In this document: piece by piece, positions 1 to 13,360 of the stretch
Position numbering within the stretch: position 1 is the stretch's first letter
Layout of the letters: each line of letters opens with the position of its first letter
Source of the DNA: Syngnathus acus
Lineage: Eukaryota; Chordata; Actinopteri; Syngnathiformes; Syngnathidae
Direction: 5' to 3'
Length of the DNA stretch: 64,000 nt
Assembly (NCBI RefSeq): GCF_901709675.1
Contig: NC_051100.1
Span: forward strand, 6,262,001-6,326,000
Program-made: the position numbers and the translations under genes
Notes under the pieces: model-generated
Databases searched by the model: none
Seen by the model: the letters and a program-made list of their open reading frames with translations, nothing else
What the model was told of the DNA's origin: nothing

Positions 1-1195
1 GGTTTTACTGGCAACATGTGTGTACTTGAAAAGGAAAATCACACATTAAGCTTTCTGTAAATGATCGAACAGTGTCCTTGAGAGGAAACAGTCTGTCAAT
101 TATGCATCTCGTTTCACTGCCCAGGCACTCTATTGTAAATGATATCATACTTAGTAGTGTTCTCTTCAAGGAGTGTCGGCTACCGGGGCCAAGGTGACAA
201 AGACCAAAGTGTTTGTCCTCATTAGTGCACAGTCTCATAATGTTTGTATGACTTAAGCATTTTTTCTTATTTTGAATCAAATGAATTTTGAATCAGTCAT
301 GATCCGCGTTTCTTTCTCTCCTGTCAATGCATCCCGTTCTCCTTTCGTTTTCCGATGATGGTGCGTCTGGGAGCGTCCATATTGGAATTTGTCCTTTGCA
401 ATCTTTATCCCGCCCAGGAAAAAAAAGAAATGCAAGAAACCACAATCCAATGACTGAGCAAAATGTCAGCAATTTTGCGGGTACATTTTTTTCCTTTCTA
501 TTTTCCTCATTATTTTATGCAATTCATTTAATTCCAGCTATTTTCATTGGAGCAACTCCTTCACTACCAGCTGTTTTACTAGACTTTCATTGATTTTGCA
601 AGGCCTATAGAATTTAACAAAAATGTGTGGAATATGTGTGTGTATATAATGAATAAAAGTCAGTTGAGGATCCAGTTATTGTATAAAGAACCTTATTTTG
701 ATATGCGTGTTTGAATACGTTACTGGTAGGATGAGTAACATTATCTATATTCTCGTTCAGGAATGTTAGTAATAGATTCCCCTGAGCTGTAGATCATTGG
801 CAAATATAACACAGTCAATCTTCAATCCAGATGGCCATAGACTTCTTGTGAGAAAAAAAAAAAAAAAAAACTCCTGTGTACTGCACACACATTACGCCAT
901 TTGCTTGAGTTACTGTTTTACAGAGTTGGGACGTTGTGTTAAACAAAGAAAAACAAAATGCAATGTTTTGCAAATTTGTTTTTAAATTTCCCCTTTATTT
1001 ATTTGAACTTTGTGAGTCGTTGTATTTAGGGTTTTTACATCCAGGTGAATCCTCATTTATTGGAAACACTTTTGGTGTGTCTCTGAGTAAAGTTCATCCT
1101 GTTGTTTGCTGACACACTTAACAACTCACAGTCATCACATTGGGATCCATAAATGTATAAACATAGACAGGTGGACTGTATCAATTTACCACTTA

Positions 1196-1325
1196 TGTAA
1201 CAACACAATGTACCTTTTCCCTACCATTAAATACTTCTCATCAAAAGCAGCTTGACGGAATGTAACAACACAATGTACCTTTTCCCTACCATTAAATAGT
1301 TCTCATCAAAAGCAGCTCGATGGAA
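1196..1325. repeat. Two-copy 65-bp tandem duplication
   Basis: Unit 1 (1196-1260) and unit 2 (1261-1325) both begin TGTAACAACACAATG, abut directly, and differ at only three bases over 65. The few differences point to a recent local duplication. No coding content is visible. Confidence 0.95.
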
Positions 1326-4234
1326 TGTTAAATCCTCGAGAAAAATTGACTGAATACTAAATCCATTGAAGATTTCGAGGAGAGTCAGACATTTGCTTGA
1401 CATGTCCTGTCAAGAAGCATAGATAGGAGTGTTTGTGCCCCCCCGGCAAGACGGTGAACTGTCAACAGCTTCAACTGTCCACATCACAGCCATGACAATG
1501 CTGTCAGCAGGATTCTGACACATACCCACGCCAGCATACATTTGCGTGCCTCTTCCAAAAACACACTTGGGCAGAGAGAAAAGGGAGGGAGGGCAAGAAT
1601 TCCCCCATTGCCCACATACGCACAAGATTGCCAGTGTTTAGTTAGTGTGTTTGTGCCTGTCACTCACCTTTGCACTGCCTCACACACTCATTCAATGGTT
1701 GGGGGATCACCCCGTGTGTGTGTGTGTGTGCGAGAAATATCTTTCCCCTGTAATGTCACTGCCTATTGAGGGTAGGCCTGATATATAAACATTTCATCAT
1801 CATCATCCAATTAGCATGGGTTTTAAAACTGACATGAATGATTCAATGTTGACCATGAGCCCCATTTTTAAACAAAAGAAAAACTATTCCCTTTTTTTAT
1901 ATTTGCAATGTAGCCTTTGCGCTCACACGCGCTGACCTCATCCCACCCTAGTTTGAGTTCGTTCATATGCACTGCTCTGAGTATTGCGGCAGATGGTGAT
2001 GAATGCTGTATGCCTTGTCGCTGCTGCGTCATGGAGGGGTGCCGGCTGACATTTTATCAGTTTGATCTCGGTGACCCTATTCAGCACACCGATCCGTGTT
2101 TGTCACCGTGGATCGTTTGGGATTTAAAACACTCTGACGGTCTTCAACAATGAGATTTTAGATCAACAAGGTAATTTTGGTAACATGATCAACATCATTG
2201 CCTTTATCAGCAGAGTCACATGTCAACTAAAACCCTAACCTTTTTATTTTGGGTTGCAAATCGCCACGTGAGCAGTTGTAGAATTAATGTGGTGTATCGT
2301 TTGTCACTGTCAAGCAAATTAAATGAACGTAATAGTAACAACGTTTAGCGTGACAAAGTTCTTGTAATGTCTAGTTCCCAAAATGAGGATAAATCAAGAT
2401 GAGAATATTCACATGAGAATATTGATGAGATAATGAGAATATAGAGGAGATATTGTTGAGAATAAGCCAAACTCGTATCGCATGGCACATAAAAACCTGT
2501 TTGTCTATGGCTCAGGAGACTTGTCAAGTAAGTCAAACAGACAAGGAAGTCACAAGGACATGGATTGAGTTGCAATAAAGTGTGTGTCACACATGCCGTG
2601 TAATGCAGATAGTCAGCTGCCCGTCATATAAAATCACGTCAGACGGAGCCTTCAGAAGCTTTACCGAGCTTGCATGAAAAAGGATCCCTGTGTCATGAGA
2701 TTAATATTTAAGCTCAATATAAAAGCAGTGGGATGATTTTACAGATGATTATTTAGTTTGGTCTCTGACAGACTTATGTAAGTCACATGATTCAAGGTGT
2801 GTTTGATTATGAAGTGGAAAATCAATAGTCTTAACATAGCATGACAACATTTTGGAGAACAGCTTGAGACTGAATTTCATTTTCGCTATTACATGAACAC
2901 GATAACCCCCACACAGGAGTGCGTGATTATAATAAAAGTCTGTCAGACAACTCATGTTAGCTAATTCAATTTGGAGGTCATAGGGCAACCTCCTGAGTGG
3001 CTGTAATTGCTCTTTGCATTCTTGACGATAGAACAAAAGTCGCAAACTGATGCTTCCTTGGCACACTTTAATTATTCTTATTTTTACCTTTCTGCTCTAA
3101 GAATGCAGAAAAGTAACAATATTGAAAAACAGCCACCGAGCTAGCACACTGCTTGATCTTTAAATGGAAACAAAGGTGGTGGTATTAACCCTCATACAAG
3201 TTGTCCATGTTGGGGAAAAATTAGGTCTGCTGAACTGTGCTGAAAAAATATTGATCAACAATATTCAACTTTCAAAATCATGCGGAGGAGAAACTAAAAC
3301 AAGTCATGCATTCTCCCTTTGGAAGTCAGATATGTGGCTGATATAAATGAACACAATACCAAAGCCCATTTTCCTCATGTCAGTATGTTTGTCTCTCTTG
3401 TTTTTCCCACAGTCTAATGATTAATTAGCACAAGCAGCAGAACAGAGAGGTGGCCGTGACGTTGGCCGTAGCCATGTCAACGCAATGGCGAAGGCCAATT
3501 GAGAGAAAGGCTGTGATATATTTGCCCTATTGGAGCTTGTGTGCATCTGTGTGTCTTTATCATGTGGCAATGTTTTTATATGGCAGTCATTTGGCCATAC
3601 AACCATCAACATCAAGTTAATCATTGCACACTTAAGACTTCGATATCGCTTTTGACCCAATTGTCAAACTGCCATCAAAAATAAAAATGTCAGCAGAGCA
3701 GCGATAGTGTTTTAAACAGGATCATCATCGGTGGAATCATAAACTCTAGTCAAATAACTGTGAGCTGCTGAAACTCCAGTAGCAAATTAAAATGCTTTGT
3801 ATTGCTTATTGCAACAAAACCATTCTGGTTTGTGCTGTGTTGTTTGGCCATGTGTCGGAACAGTCTCAAACTACGAGCCCATTATTAACCAAAATGCAAA
3901 AACAAAAGACAGAAACCATTTTCCCATGGTGATTCTGTGATCATTTGCCTTTTGAATGATATTACACTATTTTTATATTATTTTATTAATACACAACTGT
4001 ATATTAGTAATCCAATATGTTATGTCAATGGCCCTTGAAGCTACATGTCCTCATTACAAGGTCTTGAGTGTCCTGGTTTGTGTGACTCCACCCATCTGCT
4101 TTCCACACACGACGCTTTGCAAATACTCACTGACCCACTTCCATGCTGCAATATCGTGTGTGACAAAGTCCTATGTCATTTGACTTGAACTGCCACATTC
4201 CCCAAGGACAGCCTGACACAGTATCTGTGTCTGT

Positions 4235-4259
4235 CTGTGTGTGTGTGTGTGTGTGTGTG
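4235..4259. repeat. (GT)12 microsatellite
   Basis: Uninterrupted TG/GT dinucleotide run, preceded by GTCTGTCTG. It accounts for the Cys/Val-rich and His/Thr-rich reading frames on the two strands. Confidence 0.95.
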
Positions 4260-7249
4260 CGTGTAAGCATGAGAATAAGGAAAGTCTGTAATACAATCTC
4301 TGAAAAAGTTGTGTTTTTGCAGGGTGCGTATGTGTGTGGGCATGTGTGTCCCAACGTGTGTTCACTGAGGTAAACTAAATACCATGTGCTACGATCAGCT
4401 GTGGGACATGAGGTTTGCAGGGAGAATGCTCTGCGGTCAGTCGACCCAAGTTGTCCCGTCAATCTCTCTCTCTTCACGTCCCTCACTCTCTTTCTTTTGT
4501 CTGACTCGCTTAACATGCATACACAAGCACTTGTAGTGAACTCAATCACCCCATGCCACTGGACCAAGCTGGTCATGTGCAATCCAAGCAACAGTAAGTC
4601 TGCGGGGAGGGAAACAACAAGCTGTAATTAAGCTTTTTGTTGAATAAGCATAAAAAGGCATAGCCTAGTGGGCTAGAGTCTGGAGGAAGAAAATCCTTCT
4701 TGACCAGCTTGGTGGTAAAATTGAATGGCGAGATGTTTGATTTGGATGTTTTCCAGTGAATTGAGATATGTTGTAGGGGTTGAGTCGAGTGTTGCGAAAT
4801 CAACTCGTAGTAGTGAACATCTGACATTAGAGAACTTTTGTCTTTAGTTTCCACCGTACTTCAACGCATGCCTAAATAATCTATCATTAGTGGTGCAACT
4901 TCAATAAATTTTACAAATACATCTAATTCCCTAAACAAATAAAAAAATAATAAATAAATAAAGAAAGAATATAATATAAATAAAATACATTTTACAAATA
5001 CATCTGATTGAAAAAAATGATTCTTTCGTTCCAGTGTTTACATGGTTATATTTTGTGAGGGCGTTTTTCAAAGCCCCAGGTTGACAGTGGTATAGTGAAA
5101 AAACAATCTTATTCAAAGGTCGATGGGGTCTACCAACCTTTACCCTAGAAGCTCACTCCTCTCCAGGCTCAACCCACTATGCATACTAAAGAGGACTTTG
5201 CTGCGCCATGTTACACAGTTAAAGCTGAAGAATGGAGTAGTAAATTTCACATGTGCACACACGCATTTGCACAAACACACTCCTATTTCCAGCCAGACAG
5301 CTCATCAGAAGAGCAACAGAGGAATCCCGGCAAGCAACCGCTGATCCCCTCAACATATAGAACCACATACTCCTTGCCACCTGCTGAGACTGACTCCGTC
5401 ACTTCAGTAACCCTAAGCCCATTCAAGCGTTACTCTCACTCTCTGTCATGTTATTTTCACCTGACGGGGATTTTTGCAGCTGAGACTTAGCAAATTGATC
5501 AGCAAAGGAGATTTTGCTGTCTATGGGCGTTCAGGCAAATGCTACAAAACAGATGTTACTTCACACTTCAAAAATATATAGTGACTCTAAAAGCACATAT
5601 TTAAGGAGGAACTACAGGGAGCCCCGCCCCACCCTCACCCAGAACCAGTACTGTGTCACAGGCTCGTGATTACTAAAGCAGCATCTCTGTCGTTACCGGA
5701 CGTCTTTTTGTCTCTGCAAAGTTGCTCGTAACTTCATTCAAAGGAAATCTCCACTAGCCACGGCATGTACGTATCCGTGATTCTGATTTGGCTTTAATGA
5801 CGGGGATGTAGGCTGAAAGACATTCTACACAGCCAGGGGAAAACCACACGTAGCAAACACGCATCGTCTCACACACGAGCTTGACCGTAACCAACAAAAA
5901 TGGTCATTTGAATGACTTGTGATATGCGAACAACAGAAACATATCCTGAAATAAATACACATAAAAAATAATAGCAGGCTCTCAAACTGCAAGCTATCCA
6001 CCCTAAACTTCTAGCTTGCTACTGAAAACATCCATCAATGACTAGTGGAACTGAAAACAGAGTTAAAAAGAAAATCAATATATGACTTCAACGTTTTTGG
6101 AAAAATAACTCCTTGGTGGTTTGTGAGTCGAAACAGGCGACACATGATTCACTACTTAAGTAAAACAACAACAAATGACAAATTAGTGACAGATTAGTCT
6201 CAAGTTCAAGTCGATTGGAAGCACATTATAAGCGGCCTGAATGGTAAATGGAGAGGCCCAGAATGAAATCAGATTTGAAAAACAAAGCATTGGAGGGAGA
6301 GCCATGTGTTCCCTCACTTTTGATGAACTGATAAAGACTGAAGAGAGAGTTGTTTTCAGAGACTCTGAAATCAGGATGGATGGCTTGCACATGTGATGCA
6401 TGCATCTTTTCAAATCTTGCTCAAAAATACACTCAACAAAATGACTTTTTTAGCATACGTCTGCTATTGTACAAATATACGCAACACATCTGGTGTTGGG
6501 TATGGGACCAATAATTCAATTGACAGCAATAAATAGTTCAAATGAAGACAATCTATGAGCGCTTTTAGAAATTAAATTTGTTCTGACGTTATCTGAATGT
6601 TTTTTTCTTGCACTTAGTGTCATGAGTTGTTTCTTTGGTAAATTCAATTTGAAGTGCTCAAATTTAGAGAAAGGGTTGACATAAAACGTTCATCATTGAT
6701 TTCGCTCAGCTTTCACATGTGCCCCTGCAGGCATGGAGCATTCGTTTAATGCCATATCCCATTTCTAGCCCTTTTGTATGCACACACTACACGTCATGCT
6801 CTGCTACTTTTTTCTGCTTGCTTCAACGTGACTGGCCACTTTGTGTTTTTATCATCTAATCAATTGAATTGAGATATAACAAAGGCCCTCTGTTTGTATG
6901 CAAACATGTTTGCTAAATCCAACAAATTGGTTAAAACTCCCCATCCACGTTTCAATGCCACTGTAGATAATTCCAATTGTATCACACATTTCCTTATCTG
7001 CATTAGCGTCACGAGTGAACTGGGGCCTCTCGCAGTTGACTTGAGTACATAGAGTATAATAATAATGCAACTTGGAAGATTATTTTATTAGCTGTAAGGT
7101 GACGTAATAGAGAATGGTGCATCAAATTTTGCAACAAATAAATTGGTTCAGCTTTTGTGGATGCGCAACATCCTCAAATTTGTTAATAGTTGCAGTAATT
7201 AGCATTATTTTCACAGTTAGAGACAGGGCGACGATGTGCAGCATGGATT

Positions 7250-7522
7250 TGATCTAATAGGGGGAAAGGGGAAAGCTGGACAACAGGGAGCAACACAGGT
7301 AGCATGACAGATAGCAACATAGCAAGACAACAGGTAGGACAACAGAAAGAAATGAAACAGAGGGCTGGGTGTGCGGGGTTTATATAGGGCGGCTAACGAG
7401 CTGGGAGCAGGTGTGGAATTGAACCATGGGTGCGGGCAATCGGCGTAAATGCTGCTGACGGAACGGGAGGGGCAGGAGAGATGAGCTGTCCAGGGTACCG
7501 GTTATGTGGATGCATGACAGGT
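7250..7522. repeat. Probable interspersed repeat, GC-rich island
   Basis: A block clearly richer in G+C than its AT-rich surroundings. It has a purine-rich ACAACAGG/AGCAACA section, then a TTTATATAGGGCGG segment, then GGGAGCAGGTGTGG and GGGTGCGGGCAATC. The composition and phrasing resemble untranslated or terminal parts of common fish transposable elements. No terminal repeats or target duplication were found, so the class is unassigned. Confidence 0.4.
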
Positions 7523-9405
7523 CTCCATTATTCGGATGTGAAACTTCAACAATAAAGAATATTCACTCATTCCTAGCAGAAGTCAAACACTCGGGCAAAT
7601 AGCCGTATCATAGACCGAGAGCAGATATGGTTTTAACCCGGAGACCTCAGCTGCTCTTGCACTTGTATGGAATGGTTATGTTGGGGGCAAGAGGGTCGTC
7701 TGAGATTAACACTCAGGTCATGCTGACTGGTGTGCACACACGTGCATATATAGGACAGACCCAGTTTGACATAGCTTGGGAATGTTATCATGTGAATTTC
7801 TGTCTGTCTATCACATAAAACATAAACATGTCTATCCGATAGCATGCACAAGAAATATAAACGCTTGCTGTGCCCGTTAACGTCCACTAAAATGTCAAAT
7901 CTCATATCCATAAAATAATGAATCACAGGGAACTTGGGCTGTGCACAAATTGGCCGTTAAAAACTGACACCAAATTCAAATTTTTTGGATATACACAACA
8001 ATGCTACAAAAGTACAATTAGTACAAAAGTACAAAGTTATTTGTAAATAAGCTAGGTGAGCACGACGGTGACTTCTGTTTTCTACAGATGATGATCGACG
8101 TCTTTGTGTCCCGAGTTTTAAGTGCGCGCTTGACGCGACTAACAGATGTTTAGGTCTCCCCTCCAGCTGTTCCTTACCTGACCGTGTAGGTCAACTGGGC
8201 GGGTTAACCCTACACACAATCACCAGCGCGCACACACACACAAACACAGTTATGCCTTCAACCGTCTATGACTCACCAGGTTATGTGCCTTGTGCCTGCA
8301 CATGCATACATAGCAGTCTTTACTGTGGGGGTCGTGTTTACCATTTGGAGGAATGAACACTATTTGGTCATGTGGAAAGCAGTCGTCAGTAGCCAGGAGT
8401 CATACAATCACACCGTGTTTTATTGGATGGGCCTGAGAGTGCTCCGTGTGCACCCTGGAGCGAGAGTGAGCAAGTCAAACAACATTCTGACTCCCTTCAT
8501 CTAATAGTAAGAATGTGTTTCACACTTGTAAGAGATCGCTTGCAGAGCTCAAGCAACAGGTGCAAAGTTTAATTCTGCTCAAGCCACCGTTGAAAGACAA
8601 TGAGAGTGGAAAAATGTACAGTATGTATTTGGGACGGGGTCAAAAGTTGATAGTGAAGTATGCGTAAGACTAACAAATGTTGACTGATATATAACATGAT
8701 CACTGAAGTAAACATCGTCATCCATTTAGTCCATGATATGTTTTTACAATCCTGCGTACGTACTTTAAACAGTAACATCAGCAATGATGTTAATGTTAAC
8801 ACAAGGAGAAGTGTCCTGGCTGGTCCTCCAATATAATCAAACAGGGTCACGATGGATATGACAGAGAGCCCACCAAACAAATAAAAAGGCGTGTTTTGTT
8901 CGATTTTTTTTTTTTTTTTCTGTCATTGCTGTTTTTTCCCCTCTGGCACTCCCCGGTTCAGCGAGTTGTCCGTCATGCCTTTACTTGAAATATTTACCAG
9001 CCCACATCTCGGTCATATTTATCATTATTATACAACAACCAGTAAATTGCTCTGGGAGAGGCCAGCACCATTTGTCAAAAACCTAAACGTACGGAAACGC
9101 AGAGTTGAAAAGAGTTTTGTCCTAAGTGATATCGTGTGATTCCTTCTTGTGACCGTCTGCAAGTCAATCCTTAATCCTACATTTGGTGTGTTTAAATATG
9201 AGGCCCAGTTGGATAGCAGAGTGGTTTCATTGAACTTCAGCATTGACGTGACCACCTGCACGTCTTATCATGTTACATACGTGCAACACACCAGCAGGTA
9301 ATCTTTAAGAGAGAATGTAGGTCAGTGTTGCAAGCAGAAACGGAGCAGGGAGCCAGCCGCAGGCAAATCCTGACTTCATATGGAGGTGACGGCTAAGGCG
9401 TACAC

Positions 9406-9475
9406 CACGGGTGTCAAACTCATTTTTTTCGCGGGCCGCATTGTAGTCATAGCTTCTTTTTTTTTTTTTTGCTAC
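9406..9475 (-). mobile_element. One end of a hAT-like non-autonomous element (fragment)
   Basis: The stretch starts CACGGGTGTCAAACTCATTT and continues through GCGGGCCGCATTGTAGTCATAGCTTCTT. It matches the reverse complement of the right end of the complete element at 25,516-25,842, so it belongs to the same family in the opposite orientation. After a T run near 9,462-9,475 the similarity fades, and no second terminus or matching 8-bp target duplication was found. It is probably truncated or heavily decayed. Confidence 0.7.
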
Positions 9476-11439
9476 GTTCAAAAAACACTATTTTTCTGCA
9501 ATTTTCTAGGAACAACTCCAACCAAATTGTGACATATTGGTGAATTTTGCTAGTATGGTAAAAAGGTTTTGTTTGACTGTTGAACGTATAAATTCATTCA
9601 AGTCCATTACTTTCAATGGCATATTTTTTCTCTCTATCAATACATGAGGTAAGATTTGTAAAACGATATCCAATGTTTGTGTTAAAAGAAGGTTTTTTTA
9701 ATTTGAGGCCTTGAAGCTGAAAAAGTAGGAATGCCCTACTTAAGTGAATACACGGCTTTCTGTATACTGAGAATCTTGGGTCACACATTTGGGAAGGAAA
9801 AACAGTGAAAACATTGTTCCTTCTCTCATGTCGTTGCTCTGATGAGACACTTGTGACTTGGAAAGACCTCCTGTCAACTGAATATGGTTAAAAGAGTGCT
9901 TCTCCCGGAAACCAACGTTACATAAAGTCAGAGTAAAGTGTGTTAGCTGTTGTGACGCACACAAACAAAACAAAGGAGGGTGACGGGTAATAACTGGATA
10001 TGATGTGATTCAAGTTAAGCAGTCAAACCGCTCGAGACCTAATGACTCACCCTTTCGTCTTGATACTTATCATTGTTTCGACATGCAGAAATTGCTGTTG
10101 ACCCTGTTGCCGAGCAACATCTTGCACGTGTGTACTCTTTAAAATCTATTCATGACGGAAACAAAAATCTTTGCTCTGTGTAAACAAGTAATTTACATCG
10201 TGAGAATCAAAATGGAGATTGTATGAAGATCCATTCAACTTGAATTTCATTCGTCCTCATTAGCGTCACGTCTGTCATTGAACGAGAGGTCGGCTTCATC
10301 TTAGCCAATCGCAGGACACGTGGAGACAAACAACCATTCACACACTCACACTTAAAGTATGGACAATTTCGAGTCTTCCCAAAGACGAGAAGAACGTAGT
10401 CCATACAGAAGAACCAGAGCCAACATTCAACCTCTCAACTGCCTCAAATAAAGATTGTGACATAAAAGTGTGCTGTATTTACAAGAAGCACTGCAATTAG
10501 TGAGTATACTTTAATAGGGGATACACAAGACACACATAGAGAGTCTGCAATTGAGTGCAGGAGGTGTGTTTTCTCACTCCCCAATAGTATTTGAGTTAGT
10601 GTACACACACACACTTACACATACTGTAGCTCTCCTTCGCAAGAGCATGAATGAGTGTCCTGAGAGTGGCGGATAAAGGTGGTCTGTGCTGCTCTTTTAC
10701 TCCACCTTCCCTTAAAGGGGGGCATTGATGGATGACCAGGCCTGCTGAAGCTAGAGAGAGGGCCTGAGCAGATCTTGCAAAAGTTCGACGAGTTTGGCGT
10801 GGAAGAACTTTAGAGCCCAGACCTCAAGACGATCTATGGGATATGGTAAAGTAGAACAGAGGTTTCGATCCTTTTGTCCCAACATCAGTGAACTTAAAGC
10901 TAGTTAACTCTGACAGAGGTGAGATTTTGTTAAATCAACTTTTCCTTTACTGCCTTAGCGAAGCATCCAAATGTTTTCTCCATATGTACCATGTTGTAAG
11001 ATTATCATTATCTTAACAGCCCTTGGCAGCAGATGGAAGAGGTCTGTGTTTGTTATTGAACTAAGCCACATCAACAAATATTTCACAACGTTTTCCCCTT
11101 TCCCCAAAGAGCAGGGGAGGAGTTGACATTTTCACCAACATTCTACTTTTAAGCTTTCTTTCACACTAATTGCCACTAGTTTAGCACACCATTGGTAATA
11201 ATTGTAGTCGATGGTGCAGTATGTTACGCAACGAAACATAATAAAATAAAGATACAGTAAATTTCAGTACACATATATTGTGTTTTACAATTGCATATAT
11301 ACCTAAGAATGAAATGAATTGATTGATTTATTTAGCAGTATGGAAGTATGCATGTTAATGGTATTGCGGTGCTATTTTTTCCTCAAATGCCTGATTAAAT
11401 TTGCCAGTTGAACGACTCCCCCGGCGTTGCTTTCAAGCT

Positions 11440-11640
11440 CTCCGATTCAGCTTGCTCGCAGATGCGTATCGTCTTGCACGCAAGGATTTACTGATCCCAA
11501 CAGTAACCCAGGTACCTGTGAACGCTCATTTTCAATTCTTAAATTCATTAAGAGCAGGCTGAGGAGAAGCTTATCAGCAAGTTAAAGGCTTTCATGTTGA
11601 TTGCCTCACAAAAGGACATCCTAATGGGCTTTCCATAAAC
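11440..11640 (+). pseudogene. Decayed hAT transposase C-terminal (dimerisation) fragment
   Basis: One frame (from 11,514) reads TCERSFSILKFIKSRLRRSL, the hallmark of the hAT-family C-terminal dimerisation domain (C/SERSFS followed by a hydrophobic-basic helix). After a shift of frame the reading continues KLKAFMLIASQKDIL, the expected next helix. Just upstream, frame-shifted codons give LIPTVTQV, corresponding to the IPVT segment that normally precedes the CERSFS motif. Several frame changes are needed, no longer transposase body is visible, and there is no intact ORF. It is a dead fragment of an autonomous hAT or a domesticated relative (ZMYM-like proteins share this fold). Confidence 0.6.
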
Positions 11641-13341
11641 ACGTTGTCAAACGGAGCAACATAAGCGACATAAATATTTTATCTTACCCCAAATTTGCAA
11701 TTCACATTTTCCATGAGAAAGAATGAATTCATTCTCCACATAACTTTTTGTTCCCCAAATGGAAATTACATTTATTAAAGAGCTCAAATCCTACTAAAGT
11801 CTCTCAGGACCAAGTTAAATAGAACCAAATGGAAGTCTCCCATTGAATGGCAGGGCATGATTTGACTTCTCCCAGTGAAGTCTTGAACAAATAGATGTGG
11901 TTCTGCTAAGAAATGAAGCAGGACACTTTAATGAGCTTAATGGAAAAACAGGATCACACCAAGAGAAAAACAGAAACATGGTTTGTGAGCATACAAACAC
12001 TCATTTCCTCTGACTGGCCGGCAGATTATATCAACACAGCCTTTTGTTTGAAAGCTGCAGATATGAAATATGGATGTGAGCTACAACACTGCAACTAGAA
12101 CTAGCAGAACTAACAACAGCCCTCTTCCTCTGCCCGAGCGCACGCACATACAATGCATCTGGGAATAGGAGCTTAAAGCCTCCACCAGATGCAGGTCAAA
12201 CCTCAAAGGTGACCTGAACTCTTTACCTCTTTGAGCCAGAGGGGGCTTCATAAATCTTTATTTTATATTTACCAGTGTAATCATATGGACGTTTTTCTTT
12301 CAGTTCCCACTTGTGCAGCAGTCCCCAAGCTTTTTTTATGATGGGACATTTTGACGCACTGGCATAAAAAAAAACGTATGGTGAACGTCTCAGCGATCGT
12401 TTGCAAACTTTGACGAACCCTGATGAAAAATCAACATTTTGGCTGTGCGCAATCACTCACCACTCAGTAAGATACACGGGATTAACATACTCACTTATCA
12501 AGGTGGCTATAGTTGACCTAATCAAATGAGTAAAACTAAAATTGAAAAAAAGATTTTAAGATTATAAAACTAACAGTAAGTATAACTATCGTCAAAATGT
12601 CCCTGGTCTTTATTTTGTCAATATAATAAATGAGCTCATTTATTTCAATTTAAATGAATTTTGGTATTGGCGTCATTGGTAGCTACAAAGGAAGGCCATC
12701 TCTGTGACTGATTGTAGTCAAAGCGGTGAAGAGCATGACAATCCCATCCTGGCCGGCAGCCCCGTGAATCACGCAACATCTGGCCTCGATCATCGTTCCG
12801 GCAACTCACGACTAACACGGCCTCTCATTCCGAGTAGTTATGAAGTTTGTACAACACAAACATTTGGATGATTATATATCATTATTCTACGCTGCTCACG
12901 GTGCTCGGACATCCTCTCACGGAATTCTGCACATTCTGACCTGGGGGATTGTCTTGCTGCATGAAAAGACAAATGAGAGAAGTCAATCGCGGTATATTTT
13001 CCAAATAAACACCACAAAACGATGCCATACGCCTTAATTTTTCTCTCGGCCTTCCCCTGCAGCGCTGACCGTAAAGCTTCTTGGTCTCATGTGAGACTAT
13101 TGATGTCTTGAACGCGATTGATGGAGGAAGTCGAATTAGGCCAAGCATAGATGTCAACGCGCTCCTTCCAGATCGTTCCTTATCACCTTCTGAGCTCGGT
13201 TGCCGATCACGTGTTTGGAGACCACGCCTGGACTAAGTAAAGCTGCTTTACTCCAGCTAGACGGGACATGTTACATTTTACAGCTGCATCTCTCAAACAG
13301 CACAGCCTGAGGCACGCCTGCATTTGCCTCCCCCGTCTACT

Positions 13342-13360
13342 CCCCCCCCCCCCCCCCCCC
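13342..13360. repeat. Poly-C tract (C19)
   Basis: Run of 19 consecutive C, followed by GCCCCCTCCC. Low-complexity DNA; on the other strand it gives a poly-glycine frame that should be ignored. Confidence 0.95.

Noticed and set aside
4127-4591. 154-codon minus-strand frame
   Set aside because: It runs through a GT microsatellite, has no domain or splice support, and its composition looks random.
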